Part shown: positions 42,489 to 51,709 of the stretch, piece by piece
Numbering within the stretch: position 1 is the stretch's first letter
Layout: every line of letters begins with the position of its first letter
Assembly: GCF_030817015.1 (NCBI RefSeq)
Contig: NZ_JAUSYS010000001.1
Coordinates: 186,001-250,000, forward strand
Direction: 5' to 3'
Source of the DNA: Arthrobacter sp. V1I7
GTDB taxonomy: Bacteria > Actinomycetota > Actinomycetes > Actinomycetales > Micrococcaceae
DNA length: 64,000 bases
The notes under the pieces: generated by a model
What the model saw: the letters and a program-made list of their open reading frames with translations, nothing else
Told to the model about the DNA's origin: nothing
Database searches by the model: none
Program-made: the position numbers and the translations under genes

Positions 42489-43613
42489 TCAGATCTTGCC
42501 CGGGGAGCTGCCGGCGGAAGATAAGGCCCCTTCAGGGACGGCCGGTGGATATAGGAAGTCCTCGGCCTGGGCAGCCCACTGGGGCCGGAAGGAATAGAGG
42601 CAGCCCAGCCGCAGGCGGCTGGCGCCGGCGTAGGCATCGAAGCGCGCCGGGCTCACTCGCAGTTCCTCGGCCGCCGCGATGACCTGCCGGCTGGCGGTCT
42701 GGTACCGCTGGTCGCTCAGGCGCTGTTGCCGCAGGCGCAGCTGAAGGTGCATGGCCAGGTTTGCCAGGTCTGCGGCGGCCTCGGCCCGCCCGGACTCGTC
42801 GAAATCCAGCAGCCCCAGCGAATCATCGGCGCTATCAACGAAGATCTGCTTGTCGTGAAGGTCCCCGTGAGACCACACCAAGGGATCAGCTTCGCTCCCC
42901 AGCAGCTCTTGGGCGACCTGCGTAGCGGCCGCGCGGACGCCGGAACGCTGCGCTTCGGCCCCAGGAACGTCGTGGGCGTGCAGGAGCCACAAGTTCACGA
43001 TGCGCCGCAGATTCGCCAGTTCGACGGCGGCGCTCCGGGGCGGGAGCGCCTCGAGGGTGAGACGCTGCGGGAGAGCCCGGGCCAGGGACTGCTGCCGGAC
43101 CCAGCCCTCGGCCCACTTTTGCCAGGCCTTCTCGAACACGGCCTCACTGACCGCAGCATCCCTTCCCAGATCGAACAGGGAACGCCCGGGCAGGCTGGTG
43201 AGGGTGAGGCAACCCGGCGTGTAGGAGACTATGTCCGGAGTGCGGAAGTCCTCGGGGCCCAGAAGTTCGTTCATCCAGGCGTGCCTGCTGGCTGCGCCGG
43301 CGGCCTGGCGGAGACGGAAGAGCTTGGCATACTGGTCCCCGGCCCGGACCACCGCGCGGTGGTGAGCCCGGTGCACCACCACTTCACCATGCTTCGCCAC
43401 GTGCTTTAGCCCGGGAAGGCGCCGGTCACGGCCCGCCGGCAGCAGCTCCAGCTGCCCCGACCGGAGGTGGGCTGCCCGGACGCCTGGCCGGTCCGGAGCC
43501 AGAAGCTCCAGGACGTAGTCCTCCGCGGTCTGGCCGGGCCAGGACCTGATGACCTGCCAACGGGTGTCTTCCACATCCAGAATGGCGGCGGGGACGGGCG
43601 GGTGCCAGCCCAT
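42489..43613 (-). CDS. APH-fold phosphotransferase, paralogue A
   Basis: A 374-residue kinase of the aminoglycoside phosphotransferase/choline kinase fold. LVWSHGDLHDKQIF holds the catalytic Asp of the Brenner-type HGDxHxxQ motif, and LGLLDFDESGRAEAAADLAN holds the metal-binding DFD. The N-terminal half (YVLELLAPDRPGVRAAHLRSG...YAKLFR) carries the ATP-binding lobe. It is about 35% alike by eye to the next gene. It starts 3 nt after that gene. The acceptor is unknown; in a glycan locus a sugar or polyol alcohol is plausible, and resistance to an antibiotic is not implied. Confidence 0.75.
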   Translation of the reverse strand: MGWHPPVPAAILDVEDTRWQVIRSWPGQTAEDYVLELLAPDRPGVRAAHLRSGQLELLPAGRDRRLPGLKHVAKHGEVVVHRAHHRAVVRAGDQYAKLFRLRQAAGAASRHAWMNELLGPEDFRTPDIVSYTPGCLTLTSLPGRSLFDLGRDAAVSEAVFEKAWQKWAEGWVRQQSLARALPQRLTLEALPPRSAAVELANLRRIVNLWLLHAHDVPGAEAQRSGVRAAATQVAQELLGSEADPLVWSHGDLHDKQIFVDSADDSLGLLDFDESGRAEAAADLANLAMHLQLRLRQQRLSDQRYQTASRQVIAAAEELRVSPARFDAYAGASRLRLGCLYSFRPQWAAQAEDFLYPPAVPEGALSSAGSSPGKI

Positions 43614-43616
43614 GGA

Positions 43617-44744
43617 TCAGCTCCGCGACCCGACAGGCCGGCTGCCGGTCAGAACCGGGGATCCGAAGGACTGGCGCTGTGCTCGTTCGTCGAGAACGGC
43701 GGTTGCCAGGTTTGAGCGCGAGGGGAGCGAAGAACACGCCAGTCGGAGCCAGCTGGCGTCCGAATAGGCCTCTAGCCGGCGGGGGCTGACCTGTAGTTGC
43801 TCGGCGACGGCGAGTACCGCCGTGTGGGCCTTGACGTAGCGCGCCGGCGTCAGGCTGTTCCGCCGCACGCGGAGTTCCAAGTGGACGTCCAGGTTGGCCA
43901 GATCACGTGCGGCCTCGGACTGGGCTGCGTCGTCGAAGTCCAGCAACCCGAACGGTGACCGTGCGTTGCGGGCGATGATCTGCCGGTCGTGGAGGTCCCC
44001 GTGGGCCCATCCCAGCGGGTCCGGCTCTGTGCCGAGCAGATTTGTCGTAATGTGCTCTGCCGTGGCGCGCAGGGCTTCGCGCTGGGACGCCAGGGCCGGT
44101 ACGTCTTCCGTGTGGCGCAGCCATCGTTTCAGCCACCGGGCCACGTCAGCGGCTTCCGCCTCTGATGAATGGACCGGTAGGGTGCCGAGGACTTTCCGCC
44201 TGGTGGCGTCGGACGCGGCGGCCAGTTGGGCGAGCCAGGCGTCGGACCATTCCGCCCACATGCCGGCAAATGCTGCTTCGCCGACGGTGACGTGGTCCTC
44301 GCCGACTTCACCCAGCGTCGGTCCGGAGAGGGCCTTGAAGACGAGGGTGTCCGGGGAGCTCTGCAGAACCTCGGGCGCCGTGAAGGCACCCGCGTCCAGC
44401 AGGTCGTCCATCTGGGTGCAGCGTTCCGCGGGGACGACGGCGCTGCCGGGCCGGAAGATCTTGATGTACCGGCCATCCGCCCGGATGATTGCCCGCATGT
44501 AGGGCCGGTAGGCGATGATTTCCCCGTGCTCCCTTTCCGCCCGGAGGGCCGGCAGTTCCGGGTCGTCTTCGGGTAGAAGCCTGAAACGTCCGGAACTGAG
44601 ATGGGCTCCCCGGACGCCGGGCTGTCCCGGGGTCACGACCTCCAGCACATACTCTCCGGGTTTCTTGTCGTGCCACGCCCGGTGGACGCGCCAGACTGTG
44701 CCAGCCTCATCGGTGTAGGTGGAAAGTGGCGGGTGCCAGTTCAT
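43617..44744 (-). CDS. APH-fold phosphotransferase, paralogue B
   Basis: A 375-residue kinase like paralogue A: MNWHPPL at the start as in MGWHPPV of paralogue A, VLEVVTPGQPGVRGAHLSSG, YIKIFR, then LGWAHGDLHDRQII and FGLLDFDDAAQSEAARDLAN. The shared start and length indicate an ancient tandem duplication. It overlaps the upstream gene by 4 nt (ATGA). The differing C-termini (SFGSPVLTGSRPVGSRS here) suggest different partners or substrates. Function not assigned. Confidence 0.75.
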   Translation of the reverse strand: MNWHPPLSTYTDEAGTVWRVHRAWHDKKPGEYVLEVVTPGQPGVRGAHLSSGRFRLLPEDDPELPALRAEREHGEIIAYRPYMRAIIRADGRYIKIFRPGSAVVPAERCTQMDDLLDAGAFTAPEVLQSSPDTLVFKALSGPTLGEVGEDHVTVGEAAFAGMWAEWSDAWLAQLAAASDATRRKVLGTLPVHSSEAEAADVARWLKRWLRHTEDVPALASQREALRATAEHITTNLLGTEPDPLGWAHGDLHDRQIIARNARSPFGLLDFDDAAQSEAARDLANLDVHLELRVRRNSLTPARYVKAHTAVLAVAEQLQVSPRRLEAYSDASWLRLACSSLPSRSNLATAVLDERAQRQSFGSPVLTGSRPVGSRS

Positions 44745-46105
44745 GCGATCAACTCCAAGGCTCGGCGGATGTGCCAGTTGGTGTCGGCCGGCCAGTCGCT
44801 GGCCCGGTTTCTGAACGGGTCCACGCTGTTCAGGAACAGCCGGAACGCAGCCCAGGTATCCACTCCGGTCTGCGATACGCGGCCGCCGGCCTGGCGGTAG
44901 CCGTCGATCAGCTGGGCCGTCTTGCGTCCCCCTGCCTGGGCTCCTGCCAAAGCGCCTGTCTCGGCAGGACCGGCAATTTCCTGTACGGCGGCGAAGGACC
45001 CGAGGTCCATCGCCGGGTCGGCGGTCCTGACGCGGTCAAAATCGATGATGCGGACGGCCGCACCATCGACCAAGATCTGGTCCGCCGAGAAGTCCCCATG
45101 GACCAGCACGCTTTGCAGCCCGCGAGGGCCGGTGGTGCACGTTTTTGCCAGGAGCCGGTTGGCGAGTGCGCTTAGCGGCGCCTCGAGCCCCGGGAGCAAC
45201 TGGGCGATCATCGACCGTGTGGCGGCGAGCTGGCGGACCAGGCTTCCTACTTCCTCCGCAGGATCGGCGTCGGGTCCTGGCTGGATGCGATGGAGCATCG
45301 CCAGCGCTTCGCCTGCCCGGAAGGCGGCCGCATCGTTGTTCCAGCCGCTGAGGTCCCCATCGCCCCAGCCGGGGGAGGCGCTGATGCCGTGCCGGGCGCA
45401 TTCGGCGTCGGCGAGTTCGGGAAGGACCGGGACGCCGTGGCTCGCCAGCCGCTGCCGCAGCCGGAGTCCCGCGGCCTCTTCGTCCGGTTGCGCGGCGGTT
45501 CTGACGACGACGGAACGGGTACCGGAGGGAACCCTGACCACGAGCCTGCGCTCCGGGTTGTATCGCAGCACGCTGGCGGGGGAGGCCAGAAAGTGCTCCG
45601 GTGCCGCTCCGGGAGCTCCGAGCGCTCCGAGCCGTCCGAGGCCGTGGTCCCGGAGCCAGCGCAGGTTCGCGCGCAACGGCCAGTCCTCCTCGATGCGGCC
45701 GACCGCGACGACGGCGCCCGGGTCGAGCTGGTCGGGCTGGATCAACCGGATTCCGACGCCGTGTCCCTGCGAGCTTGCCGCCCTCCGCTGCAGTTTCCCG
45801 ACGTGCTCGGCGGTTGTGGTTGAGGCCCAGCCGAACGTCTCGGCCCCGTCGCCGGTGCCGCGGCGGAAGGCGACGAGAACCGACGTTCCGGGCTTGTAGC
45901 GAGTCCTGGTGATTCGGACGCTTTCGCCGAGCAGTTCCGAGAGCAGCTCGTCGTCGAGTACCCAGTTCAGTGCCGGGATCCGGGAGTCCCGGGCGGCCAG
46001 GGCGCGGTCCGCTTCCCGCCGCTGCGCGTCCAGTCGTTGCCCTGCCTGACCTTGCCCTGCCTGACCTTGCCCTTCCTGACCCTGCCCTTGCAGCGCGGTG
46101 CTCAT
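44741..46105 (-). CDS. APH-fold phosphotransferase, divergent member C
   Basis: A 454-residue member of the same kinase fold. SVLVHGDFSADQILV supplies the catalytic Asp and VRIIDFDRVRTADPAMDLG the metal site. The N-terminal 26 residues are a Gln/Gly repeat (QGQGQEGQGQAGQGQAG) encoded by a 15-bp tandem repeat, and the ATP lobe lies after about residue 60 (ITRTRYKPGTSVLVAF). It shares little sequence with paralogues A and B beyond the motifs. It overlaps both neighbours by 4 nt, so production is strictly linked to the exporter and the other kinases. Confidence 0.72.
   Translation of the reverse strand: MSTALQGQGQEGQGQAGQGQAGQRLDAQRREADRALAARDSRIPALNWVLDDELLSELLGESVRITRTRYKPGTSVLVAFRRGTGDGAETFGWASTTTAEHVGKLQRRAASSQGHGVGIRLIQPDQLDPGAVVAVGRIEEDWPLRANLRWLRDHGLGRLGALGAPGAAPEHFLASPASVLRYNPERRLVVRVPSGTRSVVVRTAAQPDEEAAGLRLRQRLASHGVPVLPELADAECARHGISASPGWGDGDLSGWNNDAAAFRAGEALAMLHRIQPGPDADPAEEVGSLVRQLAATRSMIAQLLPGLEAPLSALANRLLAKTCTTGPRGLQSVLVHGDFSADQILVDGAAVRIIDFDRVRTADPAMDLGSFAAVQEIAGPAETGALAGAQAGGRKTAQLIDGYRQAGGRVSQTGVDTWAAFRLFLNSVDPFRNRASDWPADTNWHIRRALELIA
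46037..46090. repeat. 15-bp tandem repeat in the start of kinase gene C
   Basis: A unit close to TTGCCCTGCCTGACC is repeated three to four times at 46037-46090. It codes for the QGQAG units and keeps the reading frame, so its copy number may change by slippage without loss of function. Confidence 0.7.
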
Positions 46106-47988
46106 GTTGGCACCTCGAAGAGTTCATCCGGCTGCTTGGTCTGCTGCCGCCGGACCCACCCGGCGAAGCGGGAGTCGGGAGCGGCCAGCAGCGACTGCGG
46201 CGGGCCGTCTTCGACGATTTCGCCGTCTTCGAGCCAGATCACCCGGTCGCACGACTGGGCCGAGTTGATGTCGTGGGTGATCGTGATGGAGGTCCGGCCC
46301 TCGGTGAGTTGATCGAGGGCGCTGAGGACTGAATCGCGGGAGGCCGGGTCCAGGCCGGCGGTGGCCTCGTCCAGAATCACTACGGGTGCCTTCCGGAGCA
46401 TGGCGCGGGCGACGGCCAGCCGCTGTCGCTGACCCCCGGATAGATCGTTGGCGGACTCGCCGAGGACCGTATCGTAGCCTTCAGGCAGGGCGCGGATGAA
46501 ACTGTCGGCCTCGGCCAGGGCCGCCACCGCCTCGATCTCCTCGTCGGTGGCGTCGAGGCGGCCGAACCTGATGTTCTCCCGGACCGTGGTGCCGAACAGC
46601 ACGGAATCCTGGAGCAGGATTGAGACATGGGAACGGACCGAAGCGATCGTCACATCCCGCAGGTCCTCGCCTCCCAGGCTGACGCTCCCCTCCGATGGGT
46701 CCACCATCCGAAGGATCATGCTTGCCAGCGTTGACTTCCCGGCGCCGGACGGCCCCAGCAGGGCGCAGTGTTGACCCGTCGGTATGGTCAGGTCGATCCC
46801 CTTCAGCACCGTGGCTCCGTCGAGGTGGCCGGCCCGGACGCCGTCGAACACAATGTCCGGATGCGGGCAGTTCAGGGCGATTGCGTGCGGGGCCTCGGGC
46901 AGGTCGGTCTGGGCCTCGAGCAGGTCCGCCACGCGCTCGCCGGAGGCGGTGGCACGGGCTACGCGGCTGGTGTACCTGGCCACATCCTTGAGCGGCCGCA
47001 TTCCGGTCTTCAGGTAGAACAGGAAGACGATGAGATCCCCGGGCGTCATGGCCTGCTGCATCACCCGCCAGCCTCCCGCGGCCAGGACCACCGCCGTGGC
47101 GATTCCCGTCAGCACGTCGGTTTTCCGTTGCAGGCCGGCGGACAGCCGGAGCGCCGCGACGCCGGAGCCGAGTGCCGCCTGGTTGCTGCGGCTGAAGCTG
47201 GAGCTGATGGTGTCTTCGAGTCCGTACGCCTGGACTTCCCGGATGGCCCCCAGGGTCTCGGCCGCGGTGGTCGCCAGCGCGCTCTCGCCTTTGCGGGACT
47301 TGCGGGCCGCGGATGTGATCGAGCCGGAGGCCCTGCGGGACAGCAGGAAGAAGATGCCGATCGCAAGGGAGGTGACGAGGGCGATCAAGGGATCGAGCCA
47401 GACCATGATGGCCATCATGGCGAACAGCGACACGATGTTGCCGATGAGGGGGAGCCCGGCCGTAACAGCCACTTCCTGCAGCCTCGACACGTCCCCCACG
47501 AGCCGCTGGACCGAGTCGCCTGTGGAGGCGTGGCTGTGGTGCCGCATCGATAGGCTCTGCAGATGCCGGAAGGTCCGGGCGCGCAACTCGGACGAGACCC
47601 GGGTGCCCACGAGGGCGAACGAAATGGCCGAGAAGTAGCCGGCGACGGCCCGGGCCACACTGATGGCCACCACGGCGCCGGCGCAGAGGAGGAGCAGCTC
47701 TGTGCTGGCCTCCGCACTGAAGGGGGACCGGCGCAGGGTCGCGCCGAGCGAGTGCGAGACGGCGTCGATGACGATCTTCAAAGGCCACGGCTCAAGAAGC
47801 CGGAAGAGGACTTCCGCGGCCATGGCGACAAAACCCCACGTGATGAGCAGCCTGTGCCCGCGCAGATGCGGACGGACGCAGCGCAAGGTCCGCCGCAGCG
47901 GTGATGGTACCGCTGGTGCTTTGGCGGCGGGCCTTCGCCAGAAGGTCCGCCAGCTCCGCGATGGTGAATGCTTGGCCGCTGTGCTCAT
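46102..47988 (-). CDS. ABC exporter, fused membrane and ATPase domains
   Basis: A 628-residue half-transporter of the MsbA/lipid A-type exporter class. An N-terminal membrane domain with six helices (about residues 40-330) is followed by an ATPase with Walker A LLGPSGAGKST, signature NDLSGGQRQRLAVARAML, Walker B VVILDEATAGLD and H-loop ITHDI. It works as a homodimer that moves a lipid-linked or amphipathic product outward. It sits between glycosyltransferases and kinases and overlaps both neighbours, which suggests export of the locus product. Confidence 0.85.
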   Translation of the reverse strand: MSTAAKHSPSRSWRTFWRRPAAKAPAVPSPLRRTLRCVRPHLRGHRLLITWGFVAMAAEVLFRLLEPWPLKIVIDAVSHSLGATLRRSPFSAEASTELLLLCAGAVVAISVARAVAGYFSAISFALVGTRVSSELRARTFRHLQSLSMRHHSHASTGDSVQRLVGDVSRLQEVAVTAGLPLIGNIVSLFAMMAIMVWLDPLIALVTSLAIGIFFLLSRRASGSITSAARKSRKGESALATTAAETLGAIREVQAYGLEDTISSSFSRSNQAALGSGVAALRLSAGLQRKTDVLTGIATAVVLAAGGWRVMQQAMTPGDLIVFLFYLKTGMRPLKDVARYTSRVARATASGERVADLLEAQTDLPEAPHAIALNCPHPDIVFDGVRAGHLDGATVLKGIDLTIPTGQHCALLGPSGAGKSTLASMILRMVDPSEGSVSLGGEDLRDVTIASVRSHVSILLQDSVLFGTTVRENIRFGRLDATDEEIEAVAALAEADSFIRALPEGYDTVLGESANDLSGGQRQRLAVARAMLRKAPVVILDEATAGLDPASRDSVLSALDQLTEGRTSITITHDINSAQSCDRVIWLEDGEIVEDGPPQSLLAAPDSRFAGWVRRQQTKQPDELFEVPT

Positions 47989-49164
47989 TAGGCGACGACC
48001 CTCCGGACAGGAGGCAGCGAACGGGTGATGCGCGCGAGCACGCCGTCCCAGCTAAAACGCTGCGCGGCGTCCGCGCGGGCGGACGAGCCAAGCCGTTCGC
48101 GTAGGGCGGGATCCGCTGCGAGCCGGGTGAGGGCCTCGGCCACCGCTGCCGGCTCCCCGGGCGGCACCAGGATCCCGGTGCGCCCAGGCTCCAGGATGGA
48201 CGGGATCTGGCCCACGGCGCTCGCGATGATGGGCAGCGCGGCCGCCATGTATTCGTAGACCTTGAGCGGAGAGAAGTAATCGTCCTGGCCCACGACGCCG
48301 GCCGGGTAGGGTGCGGCGGCGGCGTCGGCGCGGTCCAGGAGCCCGGACACGGCGTCGGGCGGCACCGCGCCGGTGAATTCGGCCTCCACGCCGAGTGTTG
48401 CGGCAAGCCGTTCGAGGTCCTCGCGGCCGGGGCCGTCCCCGATCACCAGGACCCGCCAGCGGCATGCGGGGTCCGGTGTCAGCGCATTGGCCAGGGCGAC
48501 CCCCGTGCAGCAGGCCGGGCACCCCGTGCCACGGCTTCAGCGTGCCGACAAAGGCCACGGTGAGGTGGTCCGGGTTGCGCCGGCCTGGCTGCCGGGCGGT
48601 GATCCGGTGGACGTTGACGCCGTTCGGCACCAATACCGTCCGCGCGGCCGGCAGCCGCTCCCGCACCCAGCGGACCACGGGTTCTGAGACGCAGGCGACG
48701 ACGTCGGCGGTTCCGGCGTTGCGCCGCAGCACGGTTTCGGCTTTCTTGACGTCCACCAGCTGGCGGTACCGCTGCTGCTCCTCGATCAGTGGGGCGTTGA
48801 CTTCCAGCACCGACGGGATATCCAGCACGGGCGCAAGCACGGACAGGGCCGGACTGAACAGCGAATAGCGTTCGTAAACCAGGCCACAGCCGCGGTGGAG
48901 CACTTCATCCACCAGGGCCAGCGCGGCGTTCTCGATGGCCTGCTCGCGGGCGGCACCGGCCGGGGCCGAGTTCGGAGGGACCTCCACGACGTCGAGATCG
49001 GCAAGATCGGCGGGCCGGTCCGTGCCGCGGCGGGCGCAGTAGACCGTGACGTCGGCGCCGGTGCCGCGCCACGCCCGGACAATCTCCTGGACGTGGACCG
49101 AGGAGCCCTTGGTGCCGAAAACCGGCACTCCCGGGTCTGCGCAAAGATAGGCCACGCGTGTCAT
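47988..49164 (-). pseudogene. GT4-family glycosyltransferase interrupted by a +1 frameshift
   Basis: Two overlapping frames together make one normal GT4 enzyme. The N-terminal half (MTRVAYLCADPGVPVFGTKG, to FVGTLKPWHGVPGLLH) is in the frame that starts at 49164. The C-terminal half (VIGDGPGREDLERLAA, YFSPLKVYEYMAAALPIIAS, ILEPGRTGILVPPGEPAAV) is in the frame that ends at 47988. The switch occurs in a run of five C on the plus strand (48500-48504), where four would restore the frame. It is either a real lesion, phase variation or a sequencing error. Apart from that the whole protein of about 391 residues would be intact. Confidence 0.85.
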
Positions 49165-50390
49165 GCGACTTGCCTCTCCGGGCGGGAGAGGGACCTGAGG
49201 AGTTCGGCCTGGCGGTGGACGTCGTAGTCCTCCTCGACCAGGGCGCGGGCATTGCGGGCCAGGGCCACCCGGTCGGTGCCGGGCGAAGCGAGGGTACGGA
49301 CGGCCCCGACCAGCGCATGGGGATTTGCGGGCCGGACGAGGATCCCGGTGGAGCCGTTGCGGATTGCTTCCGGAATCCCGGTGACCGACGTGCTGACGCA
49401 GGGGACTCCCGTGGCCATGGCTTCCAGCAGCACGGTGGGCATGCCGTCCGCGTTGCCGTCGGCGCCGACGACGCAGGGGGCAACGAAGACATCGGCGGAG
49501 TCGAGCAGTTCGTGGATCTGATCCTGGGTCTGCGGCCCGAGCAGATGGACGTTGTCCTGGAGCCGGAGCTGCCCGATGCCCGCCTCCAGCTCCTCGGCCA
49601 GCATGCCCGTTCCGGCGATGCGCAGCTCCAGCTTGACGCCGCGTTCCAGGAGCTCGGCGGCGGCCGGCAGCAAATGCTGGAACCCCTTCTTCTCCACCAG
49701 GCGCCCCACGGCGGCGATGCGCAGCGTGGTTCCGGGCGGGCGCGGATCCCGGTACGGGAATCGCTCCAGCTCCAGCCCGTTTCGCACCAGATGCAGCCGG
49801 GACGTGGAGGCGGGGAAGCGGCGGCGCAGGTAGCGCAGGTTAAAGCGGCTGATGGTCACGGCATGGTGGGCCTGTTCGAGCTTCAGCTGGAGGTCGTCGT
49901 CGCGGACAGACTCATGGAAGATGTCCACCGCGTGCGCGGTGAAGGAAAACGGGATGCCGGCGATGGCAGATGCCAGCCGCGCCACCGTGGTGGCACCGGA
50001 GGCGAAGTGGACGTGCATATGCCGGATGTTCCGGCCCTGCAGGACCGTGGCCAGGTTGATGGCCTGGACGGCGTCGTCCGCGGCGGCGGCGGCGAGGTCG
50101 CCAAGGTTCCGGCCCAGGGCGGGCGCGAGTCCGGCTGCGACGGCCGTTTGGAGGCACTCCCACAGGGCCACAGTTTTGATGGGCCGGTCAATGTAGGTGA
50201 CCGGCGCCTGGACCCGGGCGAGTTCCGAATGGAACCGGGAATCTGTGGTCGGACGGAGGGAGAAGATCTCGATCCGGTCTCCGGCGGCTTCGCGGGCCAG
50301 GATCTCCGAAACGATGAACGTCTCGGAGAAGCGCGGATACATCTTGAGGACGTAGGCCGTCCCCGGCTCAGACGGCAACACGGGCGGCAC
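49161..50390 (-). CDS. GT4-family glycosyltransferase
   Basis: A 409-residue GT-B enzyme. YVLKMYPRFSETFIVSEILA is the start typical of this GT4 group. HMHVHFASGATTVARLAS and TAHAVDIF follow, then the donor-binding half with RIAAVGRLVEKKGFQHLLPA, HLLGPQTQDQIHELLDSAD and the E-x7-E motif in GMPTVLLEAMATGVPCVST. It transfers a sugar from a nucleotide donor to a growing glycan or lipid. It overlaps the frameshifted GT4 by 4 nt and the upstream GT28-like gene by 23 nt. Confidence 0.87.
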   Translation of the reverse strand: MPPVLPSEPGTAYVLKMYPRFSETFIVSEILAREAAGDRIEIFSLRPTTDSRFHSELARVQAPVTYIDRPIKTVALWECLQTAVAAGLAPALGRNLGDLAAAAADDAVQAINLATVLQGRNIRHMHVHFASGATTVARLASAIAGIPFSFTAHAVDIFHESVRDDDLQLKLEQAHHAVTISRFNLRYLRRRFPASTSRLHLVRNGLELERFPYRDPRPPGTTLRIAAVGRLVEKKGFQHLLPAAAELLERGVKLELRIAGTGMLAEELEAGIGQLRLQDNVHLLGPQTQDQIHELLDSADVFVAPCVVGADGNADGMPTVLLEAMATGVPCVSTSVTGIPEAIRNGSTGILVRPANPHALVGAVRTLASPGTDRVALARNARALVEEDYDVHRQAELLRSLSRPERQVA

Positions 50391-51609
50391 TTCCCTTCGC
50401 CGCTGCGGGCACCTCGACGACGTTGGTCTCCGCTTCGTCCGCCGCGACGCCGGCGGCGACGGCGGTCTGCAGCAGCCCGGCGGCCAACTGCGGAACGCGG
50501 ATCAGCCCGTCCAGGACCGCCCGCCGCCGGTCCACCGTTGTGCCGAGCCGCGAGGCCAGCCAGCCAGCCAGAATCTCCGGCGTCAGCGTGCCGATCTCGT
50601 GCTGTTCCAGATAGCCGGCCTCGGCGAGGGAGCTGGCCCGGATGCGCTGCTCGGCCCGCGACTCGGTGCGGGGGACAATGAGGGCGGGGACACTGGTGCT
50701 CATGATCTCGCAGACCGTATTGTACCCGCCCATTGCGACTACAGCGGCCGCGTGACGGAGATGGAAGACGACGTCGTCCAGGGCCGGGACCACCTTGACC
50801 CCGGGGCGGGCGTGGCGGATGAGGTCCTGGAACGCCTCGGCGGGCATCTGGGGGCCAGCCACAACCAGGTGGCCCAGCCCGGCGGGAACCGGCGCCGCGA
50901 CGGCGAGCCGCGCCAGGGCGTGGCCGTCAGAGCCGCCGCCCACCGTGGTCATCACGTAGGGGCCGTCCATCCGGCTGGTGCCGGAGACCGAAGGACGCCC
51001 GGCGGCCAGATACCCGGTGTACCGGATGAGCTTGCGCAGCGAGAACGGGATCTCGCCGGACGCCACCGGGTCGTGGATGGCAGGGTCGCCGTAGACCCAG
51101 ATCGCGTCGAAGAGCGACTTGACCACCCGGGCTCCGCCGAAGCGGGCCCATTCGCTGAAGGCGGGCTCCGGGGCGTCGAGGACTTCGCGCAGGCCCAGCA
51201 CGACGCGCACGGGGCTGTCGGCGCGGGCGTGCCGGAGGGCGCTTTCCAGTTCCCGGTGCACTCCGGTGGCATGACGGTCCACAATCACCAGGTCGGGGCG
51301 GAAGCCGGCCAGCACCCCGTGCAATAGCCGTGAGCGCAGGGACACGAGCTCGGCCATGGGCAGGCTGAGGTTCCGGGGCAGGTAGCCCTCGGGACTTTTC
51401 CCGACGCCGGGCAGCAGCACCCAGTCCCAGCCCTCCGGGGCCGGGAACCCGGGGGCATGCGAGGTGCCGGTGATGAGGATGCCGGTGACGGGGCGGCCGG
51501 TCAGCCCCGGGAGCTGGTTGGCGAGCGCGTGGGCCAGCACCAGGTTGCGTCGCACATGGCCTAAGCCCACGGAATCATGTGAGTAAAGCACTATCCGCAG
51601 TGGCTGCAC
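50368..51609 (-). CDS. MurG/GT28-like glycosyltransferase
   Basis: A 413-residue GT-B protein: RIVLYSHDSVGLGHVRRNLVLAH is the Gly-rich acceptor loop, with DLVIVDRHATGVH, MTTVGGGSDGHALA at the start of the donor domain and GGYNTVCEIMSTSVPALIVP as the donor-binding motif of GT28-like enzymes. The start is taken as the GTG at 51609, because GGGGAGG is 6 nt before it; an in-frame ATG at 51615 directly abuts that site. It is the first gene of the glycan operon and is preceded by a candidate regulator site. Confidence 0.8.
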   Translation of the reverse strand: MQPLRIVLYSHDSVGLGHVRRNLVLAHALANQLPGLTGRPVTGILITGTSHAPGFPAPEGWDWVLLPGVGKSPEGYLPRNLSLPMAELVSLRSRLLHGVLAGFRPDLVIVDRHATGVHRELESALRHARADSPVRVVLGLREVLDAPEPAFSEWARFGGARVVKSLFDAIWVYGDPAIHDPVASGEIPFSLRKLIRYTGYLAAGRPSVSGTSRMDGPYVMTTVGGGSDGHALARLAVAAPVPAGLGHLVVAGPQMPAEAFQDLIRHARPGVKVVPALDDVVFHLRHAAAVVAMGGYNTVCEIMSTSVPALIVPRTESRAEQRIRASSLAEAGYLEQHEIGTLTPEILAGWLASRLGTTVDRRRAVLDGLIRVPQLAAGLLQTAVAAGVAADEAETNVVEVPAAAKGSAARVAV

Positions 51610-51654
51610 GGTCATCCTCCCCGATTCTTCTTAGCTACAGCCTGCGGCCGCAGC

Positions 51655-51677
51655 GTGAGGAATCGATGAGGGGAAGA
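51655..51677. promoter_or_regulatory. Candidate response-regulator direct repeat upstream of the second glycan operon
   Basis: TGAGGAATCGA followed directly by TGAGGGGAAGA (51656-51677) are two 11-bp repeats with 7 of 11 identical positions, the spacing used by OmpR-type response regulators. The site lies in the 100-nt gap between the histidine kinase stop and the GT28-like start, together with a 12-bp palindrome CTGCGGCCGCAG nearby. Confidence 0.4.
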
Positions 51678-51709
51678 TTAATGATTTTTCATCAAACGGG
51701 CGGGACAGT

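Noticed and set aside
42489..46105. Antibiotic resistance interpretation of the three APH-like kinases
   Set aside because: The fold is shared with many sugar, lipid and choline kinases, and the glycan operon context argues against an aminoglycoside role.
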